From contig CBDFNC010000005.1 of the NCBI GenBank assembly GCA_965249895.1, forward strand, positions 2,728,001 to 2,792,000: a DNA stretch of 64,000 nucleotides, written 5' to 3'. This document shows, in pieces, positions 45,031 to 54,489 of the stretch. A program made the position numbers and the translations under genes. The notes under the pieces were generated by a model. That model was not told where the DNA came from. It made no database searches and saw nothing but the letters and a program-made list of their open reading frames with translations. Position 1 is the first letter of the stretch. Every line of letters begins with the position of its first letter. This DNA is from CBDFNC01 sp965249895. GTDB taxonomy: Bacteria; Pseudomonadota; Gammaproteobacteria; Enterobacterales; CBDFNC01.

Positions 45031-45774
45031 TACCTTCACCATATCCAGGTTAGCGCCACGATAAAGTTCCCTGGTTAAATCAATATCATGATTACTGATC
45101 AATACGGAAATCCCCTTTTCCTTGGCAATTTCACGGCTAATTCTGGCTAATACGGCTTGGTCGTCCAGGGTAAACCCACCGGCAGTATAAGTAGTAAAGC
45201 TGGCTGTGGTGCTTAACGGCGCGTAAGGTGGATCACAATAAATCACATCACCTTGCCTGGCACGGGCAAAAGTATCTTGGTAGGACTCACAAACAAACTC
45301 GGCTTTTTGCGCTTTTTCGGCAAAATACAGCATTTCTGCTAATGGAAAATAAGGTTTCGTATAACGGCCAAAGGGCACGTTAAATCCACCTTTCTGGTTG
45401 TAACGACACAAACCGTTGTAACCGTGCCGATTCAGGTACAGAAACAGTAACGAGCGCTTGTACCTGTTGTTAGTGTGATTAAACTGATCCCTGATCAGGT
45501 AATACCGTTCCGCCGTATTAAATTTTGGCTGAAAGTACTTCTGCGCATCCTGAATAAACTTATCGGGCTGGGACTTTAACGTGGTGTATAAACCAATCAG
45601 ATCTGGGTTAATATCGTTAAGCAAATAATTGTCATAGTCCGTATTCAGAAAGACAGAGCCTGCACCGACAAAAGGCTCGATTAAACAGTTACCTTGTGGT
45701 AAGTGCCGCTGGATATCTTCCACCAAGCTATATTTTCCACCCGCCCATTTAAGAAACGCTCTGGTTTTTTTCAT
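44962..45774 (-). CDS. dam: DNA adenine methyltransferase (GATC)
   Basis: The 270-residue enzyme methylates adenine in GATC. It has the AdoMet-binding opening FLKWAGGKYSLVEDI, IEPFVGAGSVF, and the catalytic DPPY in YCDPPYAPLS. It is 24 bp after damX. Its C-terminal SRNAANRKKVSELLALFS is the segment copied downstream. Dam sets mismatch-repair strand choice and regulatory methylation marks. Confidence 0.95.
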   Translation of the reverse strand: MKKTRAFLKWAGGKYSLVEDIQRHLPQGNCLIEPFVGAGSVFLNTDYDNYLLNDINPDLIGLYTTLKSQPDKFIQDAQKYFQPKFNTAERYYLIRDQFNHTNNRYKRSLLFLYLNRHGYNGLCRYNQKGGFNVPFGRYTKPYFPLAEMLYFAEKAQKAEFVCESYQDTFARARQGDVIYCDPPYAPLSTTASFTTYTAGGFTLDDQAVLARISREIAKEKGISVLISNHDIDLTRELYRGANLDMVKVTRTISRNAANRKKVSELLALFS

Positions 45775-45797
45775 TATTTTTAGTACTTCATAGTGGG

Positions 45798-47357
45798 TTA
45801 ATCACGGCGTAAATCGTCATGCACTTGTTTAAAGGATTTAATCCAGGGTTTTTGCTGTTGTAATGATTTAGATAATTCCCGAACCCCTTTCGTAGCTGCG
45901 GTCCTGTTGGGGTAATCACCCAAAATCACCACAAACCAGGGTTTATTGTTACGTTTCGTCTGATAAAACCAGGCTTTACCATGCAGCCGGTTATCGGACA
46001 TAAACTTCAGCATCACGCCTTTCGTGCTCATGCCAGAGAGCTGCAGGGTATAGTGGCCCTTCGAAATGGCCAATAACCTAGCCTCGGTAGTTAGCTTTAC
46101 CACTTCCTTCGCCTTCTGTACCACAGGCTCAGGAGTTGGCGCCAGGCTGGGCTCAACAGAAGGGATCGGTTCAGGGGTTATCTCAGCTACAACTTGGGTT
46201 GGGATCACGTCTGAATCTAACTCTTGGATCACCGCATCAGTGATAGTTACCCTAGACAGTTCTTCAACCTTCTTATCCAGTTCAAGATCGCTATCCCTGA
46301 TCGTATCAGGCAAGGTAGCCGTATCTTCCGGGGTAGGCTCTATACTCGGCTTCCAATCCCCAGCCAACGGCTCAGGGTTAGGTTTCTTATCTTGTTCCAG
46401 CCGCTGCGCTAAAGTCAGCCTTTTTTTCTCTTCCAACGTAACTACCGGCTTTTCCATCATATCCGGTAAGCCATTATCATCCATTTCCAGCTCTTCAATA
46501 ACTTGTGGGCTTTCAGTGGGTTTCACGTCGGGCTCAACCACCATTTGTTTTTCTACCTGCTTTGGAGCCAGGAACAAGAAATAGCTGCCTACTCCGCCTA
46601 ACAGAACAAGTATCAGCAAAGCAGCAAATAGTATGTTGGGTGATAGCTTCACATTAGATTTGCTTTCCGGTACACCTGCAATAATATTATCCACCAGCGC
46701 CTGTAAACAGGCTGGCAAACCATTACATTCACGTATCCTAAGATTTATAGCATCCCTGTTTTCCACCCGAGCTTGATATCCCGCGCGCTCAAATAAACCA
46801 CGCACAAACCGCTCCGATTCTTCGGGAGATAATGCAGGTATATCTATTTCAATAGGAGGTACATCCGTTTTCCCCACCAGTAGCGCAGCTTGCTGTTCAC
46901 ACCAATAGGGGGCGGCAAATAGCATCACATTAATATTGTGACCATATTTCTGAAAGCGATTTTCAACCAACAGCATCCATAATTCGGATAACAACTCTTC
47001 GGGCAACAGGTGAGCATCATCGATAATAATTAGCAATGTCTCATTAGTCTCACCTAACATACGGTAAAGACTCTCACCCAGAGGATCCTGCTCATTAAAC
47101 AGCGGAGAGCTAATTAACTGGGATAACATGGTCCGCCGGACTTCTTCAGCCCCCATCCCTGCCCGACACGAGAGCAAAGCCTGGTTAACCGCAAGGTTTT
47201 CCTGGTTAAGCAAGTTTTCGGCTAGGGTCGTTTTACCCGAGCCTGACTCGCCGGATAAAAACGTGAGAGAAGAAGAAAACCGAACTAGATGCTGCAACCT
47301 GCTCACAAGCTGCAGCTGAGATGGAATCTCTGCTAGTTGGAACTGCTGATCCAACAT
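45798..47357 (-). CDS. damX: DamX-like protein: AAA ATPase, membrane span and SPOR domain
   Basis: The 519-residue protein has an ATPase domain at the N-terminus (Walker A GESGSGKTT at about 37-45, Walker B LLIIIDDAH), a single membrane span at about 245-262, a Pro/Glu-rich periplasmic linker, and a C-terminal SPOR domain (about 430-510) that binds septal peptidoglycan stripped of side peptides. It localises to the division site. Gene order between aroB and dam is the conserved one. Confidence 0.92.
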   Translation of the reverse strand: MLDQQFQLAEIPSQLQLVSRLQHLVRFSSSLTFLSGESGSGKTTLAENLLNQENLAVNQALLSCRAGMGAEEVRRTMLSQLISSPLFNEQDPLGESLYRMLGETNETLLIIIDDAHLLPEELLSELWMLLVENRFQKYGHNINVMLFAAPYWCEQQAALLVGKTDVPPIEIDIPALSPEESERFVRGLFERAGYQARVENRDAINLRIRECNGLPACLQALVDNIIAGVPESKSNVKLSPNILFAALLILVLLGGVGSYFLFLAPKQVEKQMVVEPDVKPTESPQVIEELEMDDNGLPDMMEKPVVTLEEKKRLTLAQRLEQDKKPNPEPLAGDWKPSIEPTPEDTATLPDTIRDSDLELDKKVEELSRVTITDAVIQELDSDVIPTQVVAEITPEPIPSVEPSLAPTPEPVVQKAKEVVKLTTEARLLAISKGHYTLQLSGMSTKGVMLKFMSDNRLHGKAWFYQTKRNNKPWFVVILGDYPNRTAATKGVRELSKSLQQQKPWIKSFKQVHDDLRRD

Positions 47358-47364
47358 GCTTCGA

Positions 47365-48438
47365 TTAATGCCCTGAAATAACTTTTCTTAACAAGTCTTC
47401 TGAGACATCTGAGAATATCTCTGATGTCCCAATACCAGTAGGCAAAATAAGGCGTAGCCGACCATTGAGTACTTTTTTATCCAGTTGCATATGCGATGCA
47501 AAAGTCTCATACCCCATATCTTCCGGGGCTGTAACCGGTAACTCAAAAGCCTGAATTAACGCAATGATCCGCGCTTTCTGCGACTCTGAAATAAGCCCAA
47601 GCTGAACGGATGTATCTGCGGCTAATACCATGCCCGCAGCAACGGCTTCCCCGTGCAACCAGTTACCGTAACCCTGTTCGGCCTCAATCGCGTGACCAAA
47701 GGTATGTCCCAGGTTTAGTAGTGCTCTCGCACCTCTTTCCTGCTCATCGATGCTGACGATTTCGGCTTTTATTTCACAGCAGCGCTTAATGGCATAAACC
47801 AGCGCTGATTCATCAAGTTGCTTTAGCGAGGTTACATTGTTTTCAAGCCACTCAAAAAAGTCTGAATCAAAAATAATGCCGTATTTGATCACTTCTGCCA
47901 TACCTGCGGCAAACTCTCTTGCCGGTAGGGTATGTAAACAGCGAGTATCGATAATCACGGCTGAGGGCTGATAAAAAGCCCCTATCATGTTTTTGCCTAA
48001 CGGATGATTTACCGCAGTTTTACCTCCCACGGAGGAATCCACCTGGGCAAGCAAGGTCGTTGGTACTTGTACAAAACCAACGCCTCGTTGATAGCAAGCG
48101 GCAGCAAATCCCGCCATATCACCAATAACACCACCGCCCAACGCAACAACCGTTGTGTCTCTGGCATGACGCTTTTCCAATAGAGCCGAAAGAATAGTCT
48201 CCAGAGTGGCCATATTCTTATACTGCTCACCATCGGGCAGGATAACTGTATCAAGCTGGAAATCCTTTAAGCTGGATTCCAGTTGTTCAAGATACAAAGG
48301 CGCAACTGTTTCGTTAGTTACCACCATCACCTTGCTACTACGAATTGCAGGAGTAAAAAGCGATACCTTGTTCAGGTTATCGCTTCCAATATAGATGGGG
48401 TAACTTCGTTCGCCCAACTCTACGGTCAGCGTATCCAT
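47365..48438 (-). CDS. aroB: 3-Dehydroquinate synthase
   Basis: The 357-residue enzyme makes 3-dehydroquinate in the shikimate pathway. It begins MDTLTVELGERSYPIYIG and has the NAD-binding LPDGEQYKN, GGGVIGDMAGFAAACYQRG and zinc-site ATKxE-like stretch near RALLNLGHTFGHAIE. It lies 6 bp after aroK and is presumably co-transcribed with it. Confidence 0.97.
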   Translation of the reverse strand: MDTLTVELGERSYPIYIGSDNLNKVSLFTPAIRSSKVMVVTNETVAPLYLEQLESSLKDFQLDTVILPDGEQYKNMATLETILSALLEKRHARDTTVVALGGGVIGDMAGFAAACYQRGVGFVQVPTTLLAQVDSSVGGKTAVNHPLGKNMIGAFYQPSAVIIDTRCLHTLPAREFAAGMAEVIKYGIIFDSDFFEWLENNVTSLKQLDESALVYAIKRCCEIKAEIVSIDEQERGARALLNLGHTFGHAIEAEQGYGNWLHGEAVAAGMVLAADTSVQLGLISESQKARIIALIQAFELPVTAPEDMGYETFASHMQLDKKVLNGRLRLILPTGIGTSEIFSDVSEDLLRKVISGH

Positions 48439-48444
48439 GTGTGT

Positions 48445-48960
48445 TTAGAAATCCAGTAGTTTAATAATTTGATTAGCAACGACTTTTGCACTTTGCTCAT
48501 CAGTACGAACAGTATAATCTGCAATTTCGACATACAGTTCATTGCGCTCATCAGCCAGCTGCTCCAAAACACCTCTTGGGTTTTCTGTTTGCAACAATGG
48601 TCGACGCTTATCTCTTTGCGTACGAGCCATCTGCTTATCCACCGTTGTTTCCAAATAAACTACGATGCCGCGTGCCGACAAACGATTTCTGTTTTCTTTG
48701 CTTTTTACCGAGCCACCACCAGTCGCCAGGACTATGCCCAACTTCTCGGTGAGATCATTAATAACGTCCTCTTCTCGGTTACGGAACCCCTCTTCTCCTT
48801 CAACGTCAAATACCCAAGCTACATCGGCTCCGGTACGGTGCTCGATTTCAGTATCGGAATCGAAAAAATCCAAATGAAGCATCTGAGCCAGATGCCTGCC
48901 TATAGTACTTTTGCCTGCGCCCATCGGGCCTATCAGGAAGATATTTCGCTTTTCTGCCAT
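48445..48960 (-). CDS. aroK: Shikimate kinase
   Basis: The 171-residue kinase has Walker A GPMGAGKSTIG, the shikimate-binding DSDTEIEHRTGADVAW (FDSDTEIE and RTG) and the lid motif RDKRRPLLQ. It phosphorylates shikimate. It is immediately before aroB, and it follows the pilQ terminator, so the aroK-aroB-damX-dam transcript begins here. Confidence 0.97.
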   Translation of the reverse strand: MAEKRNIFLIGPMGAGKSTIGRHLAQMLHLDFFDSDTEIEHRTGADVAWVFDVEGEEGFRNREEDVINDLTEKLGIVLATGGGSVKSKENRNRLSARGIVVYLETTVDKQMARTQRDKRRPLLQTENPRGVLEQLADERNELYVEIADYTVRTDEQSAKVVANQIIKLLDF

Positions 48961-49086
48961 GATCCTACGTATTACTCAATAACAGCCTATGCCAGGTCGC
49001 GCCTGACCCATTGTATACAGATAAAATAAGACCAGGGATTATCTCAATAGTTTGGGTCTATTTGCAACCATTCAAGCAATAAAACA

Positions 49087-49110
49087 AGCCCGTTAGAGTA
49101 TTAACGGGCT
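49087..49110 (-). terminator. Terminator after pilQ
   Basis: AGCCCGTTA (49087-49095) pairs with TAACGGGCT (49102-49110), followed on the minus strand by TTGTTTTATT. Confidence 0.85.
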
Positions 49111-49132
49111 ATAACGTGGTATTAATTTTAGA

Positions 49133-51376
49133 TTAGTAAGTCGATTCCATAACAATTTTTGGGGTAACAAATATCATTAGTTCTTGCTTAACATTGCTTT
49201 GTATCGTTTGCCTGAACATTATACCTAAACCAGGTATATCACCCAAGACCGGTACTTTTTTCACCGTATTATCAACCGCTTGCTGGTATATCCCGCCCAA
49301 AACTATGGTCTCGCCATTATCCACCAATACCTGAGTACCAATTTCCTGGGTATTGATAGCGACCGCCGTACCAGTAGAGGTGGGCACTGTATCCCCCTTA
49401 CTGTCCTGCGTGATAACCAGGTCCAGTATCACCTTGTTGTCAGGTGTGATATGCGGTGTTACTTTCAGGCTCAGTACTGCTTTCTTAAAGCTGACTGAAG
49501 TAGCACCACTGGATGCGGCTTCCACATACGGAATTTCTGTACCCTGCTCGATATACGCTGTTTTCTGGTTTGCCGTAGTGATACGTGGGCTGGCGATAAT
49601 TTCACCTTTATTTTCTTTTTCCAGCGCAGAAAGTTCAAGGTCCAGGATCTGACCATTGGCTAATTTGGCTACCTGAAACGCAATAGTACCCGCGGCATCG
49701 GCTACGGGCAAGTTAACATTCAACCTGTCATTAAGGGAAGGTAGCGTACCTTTATTGGCCGAATCCACCCCTTCCAGTGAGCCGGATGTTGAGCTATTCG
49801 TACCACCATTGGTCGTTGCATTGGTCAGGCCCCAACGAACGCCCAGCTCTTCACCTACACTGTCTTTTACCGTGACCATTCGCGCTTCGATCAATACCTG
49901 TTTTACCGGAATATCCAGCACCTCAATCATACGTTTCACGCTGTCCAACACCTTAGTAGTATCCTTAACCAGCAAGGTGTTGGTTCTTTCATCGATAGAC
50001 ACACTACCCCGACTGGACAGCAAGCTGGCATCAGAGCCGGACAACATCTTGGCAATATCGGCAGCTTTCGCATAGTTTATCTGCAGAAACTCCGAATACA
50101 GAGGTGCTAATTCTGCTACTTGCTGTTGCGTTTCCAGCAGCTCTCTTTCTTTAGCGGCCAGTTCAGACGCAGGAGCAATCATTAATACGTTGCCATCCAT
50201 TCGTTTACCTAAACCTTTTACTTTTAGAATAATATCCAGGGCCTGCTCCCAGGGAACATCATCCAGTCGCAAGGTAATATTACCGCCCACAGAGTCCGTG
50301 GTCACCAGATTAAAGCCGTTAAAGTCTGCAATAAGCTGCAGTACCGTCCTGATAGGAATATCCTGAAAATTAAGGGAAATGGCTTTACCTTCATAAACAG
50401 ACTTCTTGGCGCCCTTAGGTTTCTCTTTTACATCGATAACAAAAAGATTATCCATCTGATCGTATCTGTACTCAAAGGCCCCGTTAATATCCAACTCAAA
50501 ACGGGTTTTCCCTTTATCCTTAAAGGTCTCTATGGTTTTTACCGGTGTGGCGAAGTCCAGCACATCCATCACGTAGAGCAGGTCATCAATGATAAAAGTA
50601 CTCTGGAACTCCGCCAATAATTTATTGTCTCGGCGGCGAATATCCACTGCAACGCTCGAGTTATCCAGGTAAACCAATAGCTTACCACTACCATTCTCAC
50701 CACGTTTAAAATCTATGCTTTTAATACTGTTAACAAAACCATGGGGAGTCGACGTGTCTGGAGCTAGACTCTGTGTCAGTAATGTTGCTGCAGGTTGCTT
50801 TTCGACAACAGCAGGTTTAACTGCTGCTGCCTTGGCCACTTCTGTCGCCTTAACCGGCGGTTTTTCAGGCGCTTGCAACTTAGTCGGTTCGGTTTTTGCT
50901 ACCGGTTTAGTCGCCGCCACCGCCGCAACTAAAGCCGCCTCCGACGCTGTACTTTTAGTTTTACTACGGCTACTGGCCACATCACCAAATCTAACCAGTA
51001 ACTTGTTTCCCTCATGCTGCAAGCGATACGGCATCAACTGCTTTAACTCGACGATAATTTTAAGTCCGTCTGCTGTTCGCTCGGCTTTAACCATTTCTAC
51101 CCCGCCCATCTCAACAGGAACCGGGTTTAACTTAAGCACAGAGCTGGCGCCCTGAACATCAATGACTAACTGATTAGGTCTGTAATGTAACTTATCGCTA
51201 TAGCGGCTTATGGATTCACTAAAATGCATTTCCAGCTCGATCTTACCAGACATAAGTGAATTGACATTGAGTTTATTTAACTGAGGCTCAGCAAACACCG
51301 AACCAGTAGAAAAGAGTAAGCCTGCTAATATGGAAAAGCACTGTGCGAGCTTCAGGCTAAATTTATTGGTACACAT
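49133..51376 (-). CDS. pilQ: Type IV pilus secretin PilQ
   Basis: The 747-residue outer-membrane secretin has a signal peptide (residues about 1-29), AMIN domains (roughly 40-150 and 215-325), a lysine/alanine-rich linker (about 155-200), N0/N1 modules (ISLNFQDIPIRTVLQLIADF) and the secretin core (about 490-740) with VPVLGDIPGLGIMFRQ. It forms the channel through which the pilus passes. It ends the pilMNOPQ operon. Confidence 0.96.
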   Translation of the reverse strand: MCTNKFSLKLAQCFSILAGLLFSTGSVFAEPQLNKLNVNSLMSGKIELEMHFSESISRYSDKLHYRPNQLVIDVQGASSVLKLNPVPVEMGGVEMVKAERTADGLKIIVELKQLMPYRLQHEGNKLLVRFGDVASSRSKTKSTASEAALVAAVAATKPVAKTEPTKLQAPEKPPVKATEVAKAAAVKPAVVEKQPAATLLTQSLAPDTSTPHGFVNSIKSIDFKRGENGSGKLLVYLDNSSVAVDIRRRDNKLLAEFQSTFIIDDLLYVMDVLDFATPVKTIETFKDKGKTRFELDINGAFEYRYDQMDNLFVIDVKEKPKGAKKSVYEGKAISLNFQDIPIRTVLQLIADFNGFNLVTTDSVGGNITLRLDDVPWEQALDIILKVKGLGKRMDGNVLMIAPASELAAKERELLETQQQVAELAPLYSEFLQINYAKAADIAKMLSGSDASLLSSRGSVSIDERTNTLLVKDTTKVLDSVKRMIEVLDIPVKQVLIEARMVTVKDSVGEELGVRWGLTNATTNGGTNSSTSGSLEGVDSANKGTLPSLNDRLNVNLPVADAAGTIAFQVAKLANGQILDLELSALEKENKGEIIASPRITTANQKTAYIEQGTEIPYVEAASSGATSVSFKKAVLSLKVTPHITPDNKVILDLVITQDSKGDTVPTSTGTAVAINTQEIGTQVLVDNGETIVLGGIYQQAVDNTVKKVPVLGDIPGLGIMFRQTIQSNVKQELMIFVTPKIVMESTY

Positions 51377-51400
51377 TAAGATGTCCCTGCTTTTCTAATA

Positions 51401-51916
51401 TTATTCGGCGACCAATGCCAATTGAGTTGCGCGCTCCACCCAACACCCCTTATCATCAGGCACTAATTCTAACAATTCTATTTCATCTTTTTTCACTTTT
51501 ACAATTCTTCCGTGATGTAAGCCCATATAATAGCCAGGTTTAACCCTATGTAATTCACCGCCACTAACCTGGATTAACGCCCATATCTCACCATCTATTC
51601 CAACAGTTCCCCGCATTGCCAGATTGTCCATCGAGAACATTTCCAGTGGTTGCTTTTGCCTGGTAACGTTAGGTTGAGGGCAGCTGCTGGACGCGTCTTT
51701 AGCCGCTACTACGGCTTCAGGACGGGGAATAGAAAAAGGCTTTCGCTCACCGACGCCAGTATAGGCCAGCTTTTCCACATCCTTAATTTCAGGCACCTTC
51801 TCATTCACCGGGTAGCTTCTGGCCTTTATTTTCGCTACATACAGGTTTAGGTCATCAGAATTGGCCTGACACCCCAGCAGTCCAATTGTAAGTATGCCCA
51901 GGAGAAGTAACTTCAT
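51401..51916 (-). CDS. pilP: Type IV pilus lipoprotein PilP
   Basis: The 171-residue lipoprotein has a signal ending in LLGC (cysteine 16) and a C-terminal PilP beta-domain (MRGTVGIDGEIWALIQVSGGELHRV, as MRGTVGIDGEIWAL then GYYMGLHHGRIVKV). It links the inner-membrane PilNO complex to the secretin PilQ. It overlaps pilO by four bases. Confidence 0.95.
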   Translation of the reverse strand: MKLLLLGILTIGLLGCQANSDDLNLYVAKIKARSYPVNEKVPEIKDVEKLAYTGVGERKPFSIPRPEAVVAAKDASSSCPQPNVTRQKQPLEMFSMDNLAMRGTVGIDGEIWALIQVSGGELHRVKPGYYMGLHHGRIVKVKKDEIELLELVPDDKGCWVERATQLALVAE

Positions 51917-52497
51917 TTATCCTCCTTATACCTGTATGTCTTTGCGATAACCTTTAAGTTTAGTATTTCACTGCGGGCATCACTGCCTTTAGGTTTGGTC
52001 AGTCGTAAGTTATCCAAAATGACGATGCGTGGTAGTTTTGCAATCTCTGCGGAGAAGTATCCAATTTGATCATAAGTACCTACCACTTCAATACTGATGG
52101 GAACCTCGACGGAGAACTCTTGCTCCTGCACCTTACCCCAGTTGATACTTCTAAACTGTAACCCATTATCGATACCTATAAAGCTAATGTCGTCCAACAA
52201 AGCTGCTATCTCTTTATTACTTGGCAACTTTTTTAGTAATCGTGCGAACACGGCTTCTATTTGCACCATTTGTTCCCGATACACTTCCACGTTGGCCGCC
52301 AGTGCCGCCTTGGCTTCATAGGTTCTCTTAAGCTCCACCTCTTTTGCTTGATGGGTCTCCAGGGACTTCAGCTGGTCATCCACCACAAAATAGTAAAAGC
52401 CTCCGATAATCAGGCTGCAAACAATCAGGATAAATACCCCTTTAAACAGAGATGGCCACTGGCCAATGTTCTCCAGTTCGAGTTCGTTTATATTCAC
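51913..52497 (-). CDS. pilO: Type IV pilus assembly protein PilO
   Basis: The 194-residue protein has one N-terminal membrane span (about 17-40), a coiled coil (about 45-90) and a ferredoxin-like periplasmic domain (ISIEVVGTYDQIGYFSAEIAKLPRI, in part). It pairs with PilN in the alignment complex. It overlaps both neighbours by four bases. Confidence 0.95.
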   Translation of the reverse strand: MNINELELENIGQWPSLFKGVFILIVCSLIIGGFYYFVVDDQLKSLETHQAKEVELKRTYEAKAALAANVEVYREQMVQIEAVFARLLKKLPSNKEIAALLDDISFIGIDNGLQFRSINWGKVQEQEFSVEVPISIEVVGTYDQIGYFSAEIAKLPRIVILDNLRLTKPKGSDARSEILNLKVIAKTYRYKEDK

Positions 52498-53069
52498 TGT
52501 TCAGCGCCCCCTTTATTCACGGCACCATCCACCGCCATCACGCTAAAGTTCATATTAAACTTGCTAAGCTTGATGGGTGCGGAATCCGTTGCAACAATGG
52601 AGCCTATGTAGGTGTCGCCCAACCAAAGAGAGGCATCAACATTTCTCATCATCTTGGCAAGACGACTATTAGACTCGCTGTTACCGTTGATGGATATTTT
52701 GTCGTCGCTAAATTGCATATTGGTCAGGTATACGCCCGGAGGGGTGACTAAAGGCAAGGTGTTAAGCAGCCGAGTGGTCAGGTTACGCCTTTCCTGCAAC
52801 TCCTGGATCAGGTTAATACGCTTTTCCAGTTCGGCTTTTTTCTCCTTAATGGTTTGAATTTCCTTTATTTTTCTATCTAACACTGCCATTTCTTGCTGCA
52901 AAAAATCGTTTCGGCCCGTTTGTTTGCTAATCTGCCCATCCATATAGAGCTTGCCAGCATAAGCAAGACCAAATGCCATTAAGCAAACTACAAATAACAG
53001 CGCGAAAAAATCCTTTTGTTTCTTTTGTTTAAGATCTTCACGCCAGGGCAGCAGGTTTATATTTGACAC
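52494..53069 (-). CDS. pilN: Type IV pilus assembly protein PilN
   Basis: The 191-residue protein begins with the conserved cytoplasmic INLLPWR motif that binds PilM, followed by one membrane span (about 20-42), a coiled coil and a periplasmic domain. It overlaps pilM by 13 bp and pilO by 4 bp, so the set is translated together. Confidence 0.95.
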   Translation of the reverse strand: MSNINLLPWREDLKQKKQKDFFALLFVVCLMAFGLAYAGKLYMDGQISKQTGRNDFLQQEMAVLDRKIKEIQTIKEKKAELEKRINLIQELQERRNLTTRLLNTLPLVTPPGVYLTNMQFSDDKISINGNSESNSRLAKMMRNVDASLWLGDTYIGSIVATDSAPIKLSKFNMNFSVMAVDGAVNKGGAEQ

Positions 53070-54127
53070 GGCGAAAAACTCCTTAGCGCCAATCCCAAAG
53101 CAATCATATATTTAGGCCCGACTTTTTCCATCAAGTGCCGATCGGCGTCATTGGCAAAATTAAACTTGCTAAAAGGATTGGCCAGTACAGTTTCCATCTC
53201 CAGCTCAGCCTCAACCTGAGTAACCAGTTCCGGTAACAAATTACCACCACCGGTCAGCAGGATTTTATCTACTTGGGCAAACCCACTGGAACTGCAAAAA
53301 AGTTGAATATTACGACGTATATGCTGTATTGCAGAAGTAACAAACGGAGCCAGTACGTCCAGATCATAGTCGATAGGTAAATTATTACTGAGCTTATCTT
53401 TTTCGGCTTTATCCAAAGGAATATTGTAAAAGCTGGAGATCGCCTGAGTAAAGTTATGGCCGCCATAGTTTTGCACGCGAGCATAAATAGCTTCGCCTTT
53501 GTGCATCATGGCGAATGTCATCATAGTTGCGCCAATATCTATGGCCGCTACAATTTTGTCATGGTCAGTTTCGTCCAACAATAACTGGCACGCTCGGCCC
53601 AGGGCATGGGATTCAACATCAATCACCTTAGGAATTAACCCGGCCTCTTCGAGACAAGAAGACTTGGTAACAACCGTATCTGTTCGCGCTGCACTGATCA
53701 GTACATCATTCTTGTTTGGGTCTGCGACATTTTTACCTAAGACCTCAAAATCCAAACTGATTTCATCGATAGGGAAAGGGATTAAATGCTCGGCTTCCAG
53801 CTCAATTTGAGCTTCCAGCTCCATATCATCAAAGCTACCATCCATCTGGACAATCTTGGTGATCACATCCGCACCGGATACCGCCGATACGGCCAATTTA
53901 TATTTACTAGGGAAATTGCGTTTTAGCTGCTTTACTACCTGAGCAATTTTTTCGACATCATGAAGCTGGCGCTCTACTACCGCCCCCTTGGGCATATTAA
54001 CTTCTGCGACGCCTTCGACCTTATAGGTCTTACCGGATTTCGCCACGGCGATAGCCTTAATGGCACTGGAGCCAAAATCAATGCCAATCATTGCATGAGT
54101 TTGCTTTTTCCCTAAGCCTAACAACAT
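53057..54127 (-). CDS. pilM: Type IV pilus assembly ATPase-like protein PilM
   Basis: The 356-residue actin-like protein has IGIDFGSSAIKAI (phosphate 1), a VAAIDIGATMMTFA second phosphate motif and the GGGNLLPELV adenosine motif. It binds PilN's N-terminus at the inner membrane. It is the first gene of the operon and is divergent from mrcA, the usual arrangement. Confidence 0.96.
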   Translation of the reverse strand: MLLGLGKKQTHAMIGIDFGSSAIKAIAVAKSGKTYKVEGVAEVNMPKGAVVERQLHDVEKIAQVVKQLKRNFPSKYKLAVSAVSGADVITKIVQMDGSFDDMELEAQIELEAEHLIPFPIDEISLDFEVLGKNVADPNKNDVLISAARTDTVVTKSSCLEEAGLIPKVIDVESHALGRACQLLLDETDHDKIVAAIDIGATMMTFAMMHKGEAIYARVQNYGGHNFTQAISSFYNIPLDKAEKDKLSNNLPIDYDLDVLAPFVTSAIQHIRRNIQLFCSSSGFAQVDKILLTGGGNLLPELVTQVEAELEMETVLANPFSKFNFANDADRHLMEKVGPKYMIALGLALRSFSPCQI

Positions 54128-54489
54128 AACATCCCGGTAATTATTCTTGATTTCTGCTCAACCACCTGAGCAGTTGGTAACGAATATTGCAGCAATGGCG
54201 CAAGCTAACCATTGGCGCAAACAAAGCTAAACTACGAACGTCATCTGAAGTATGCGACATTCTACAGTGATTAATATAACTCTGTGAAAATTGGTATATT
54301 TCACCTGTATAATACGCCGAAATCCGGATTTCTTCCAAGGCTTTGAATCACAATCCTTGCAATTGCATCAGCAAGCAAACTGACCAATTTTTGTGCCTGA
54401 CATCACAATTCACTGTGTCACTTCCAATTGAATTGGATATACTAGCCTCGCCTTTGCGCACTTTTCATACTTCACAACAGGTAAACTCA
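54128..54489. other. Divergent promoter region between pilM and mrcA
   Basis: No gene is visible in these 362 bp. A consensus TATAAT lies at 54308-54313 and a TATACT at 54438-54443, both on the plus strand and suitable as -10 boxes for mrcA. Matching -35 boxes are weak. Confidence 0.5.
54308..54313 (+). promoter_or_regulatory. Candidate -10 box for mrcA
   Basis: TATAAT in the context CCTGTATAATACG. A transcript from here would carry a leader of about 170 bases before the mrcA start at 54490. The -35 box is unclear. Confidence 0.4.

Noticed and set aside
54343..54489. N-terminal extension of penicillin-binding protein 1A
   Set aside because: It would put about 49 polar residues before the membrane anchor and begins with TTG in the promoter region.
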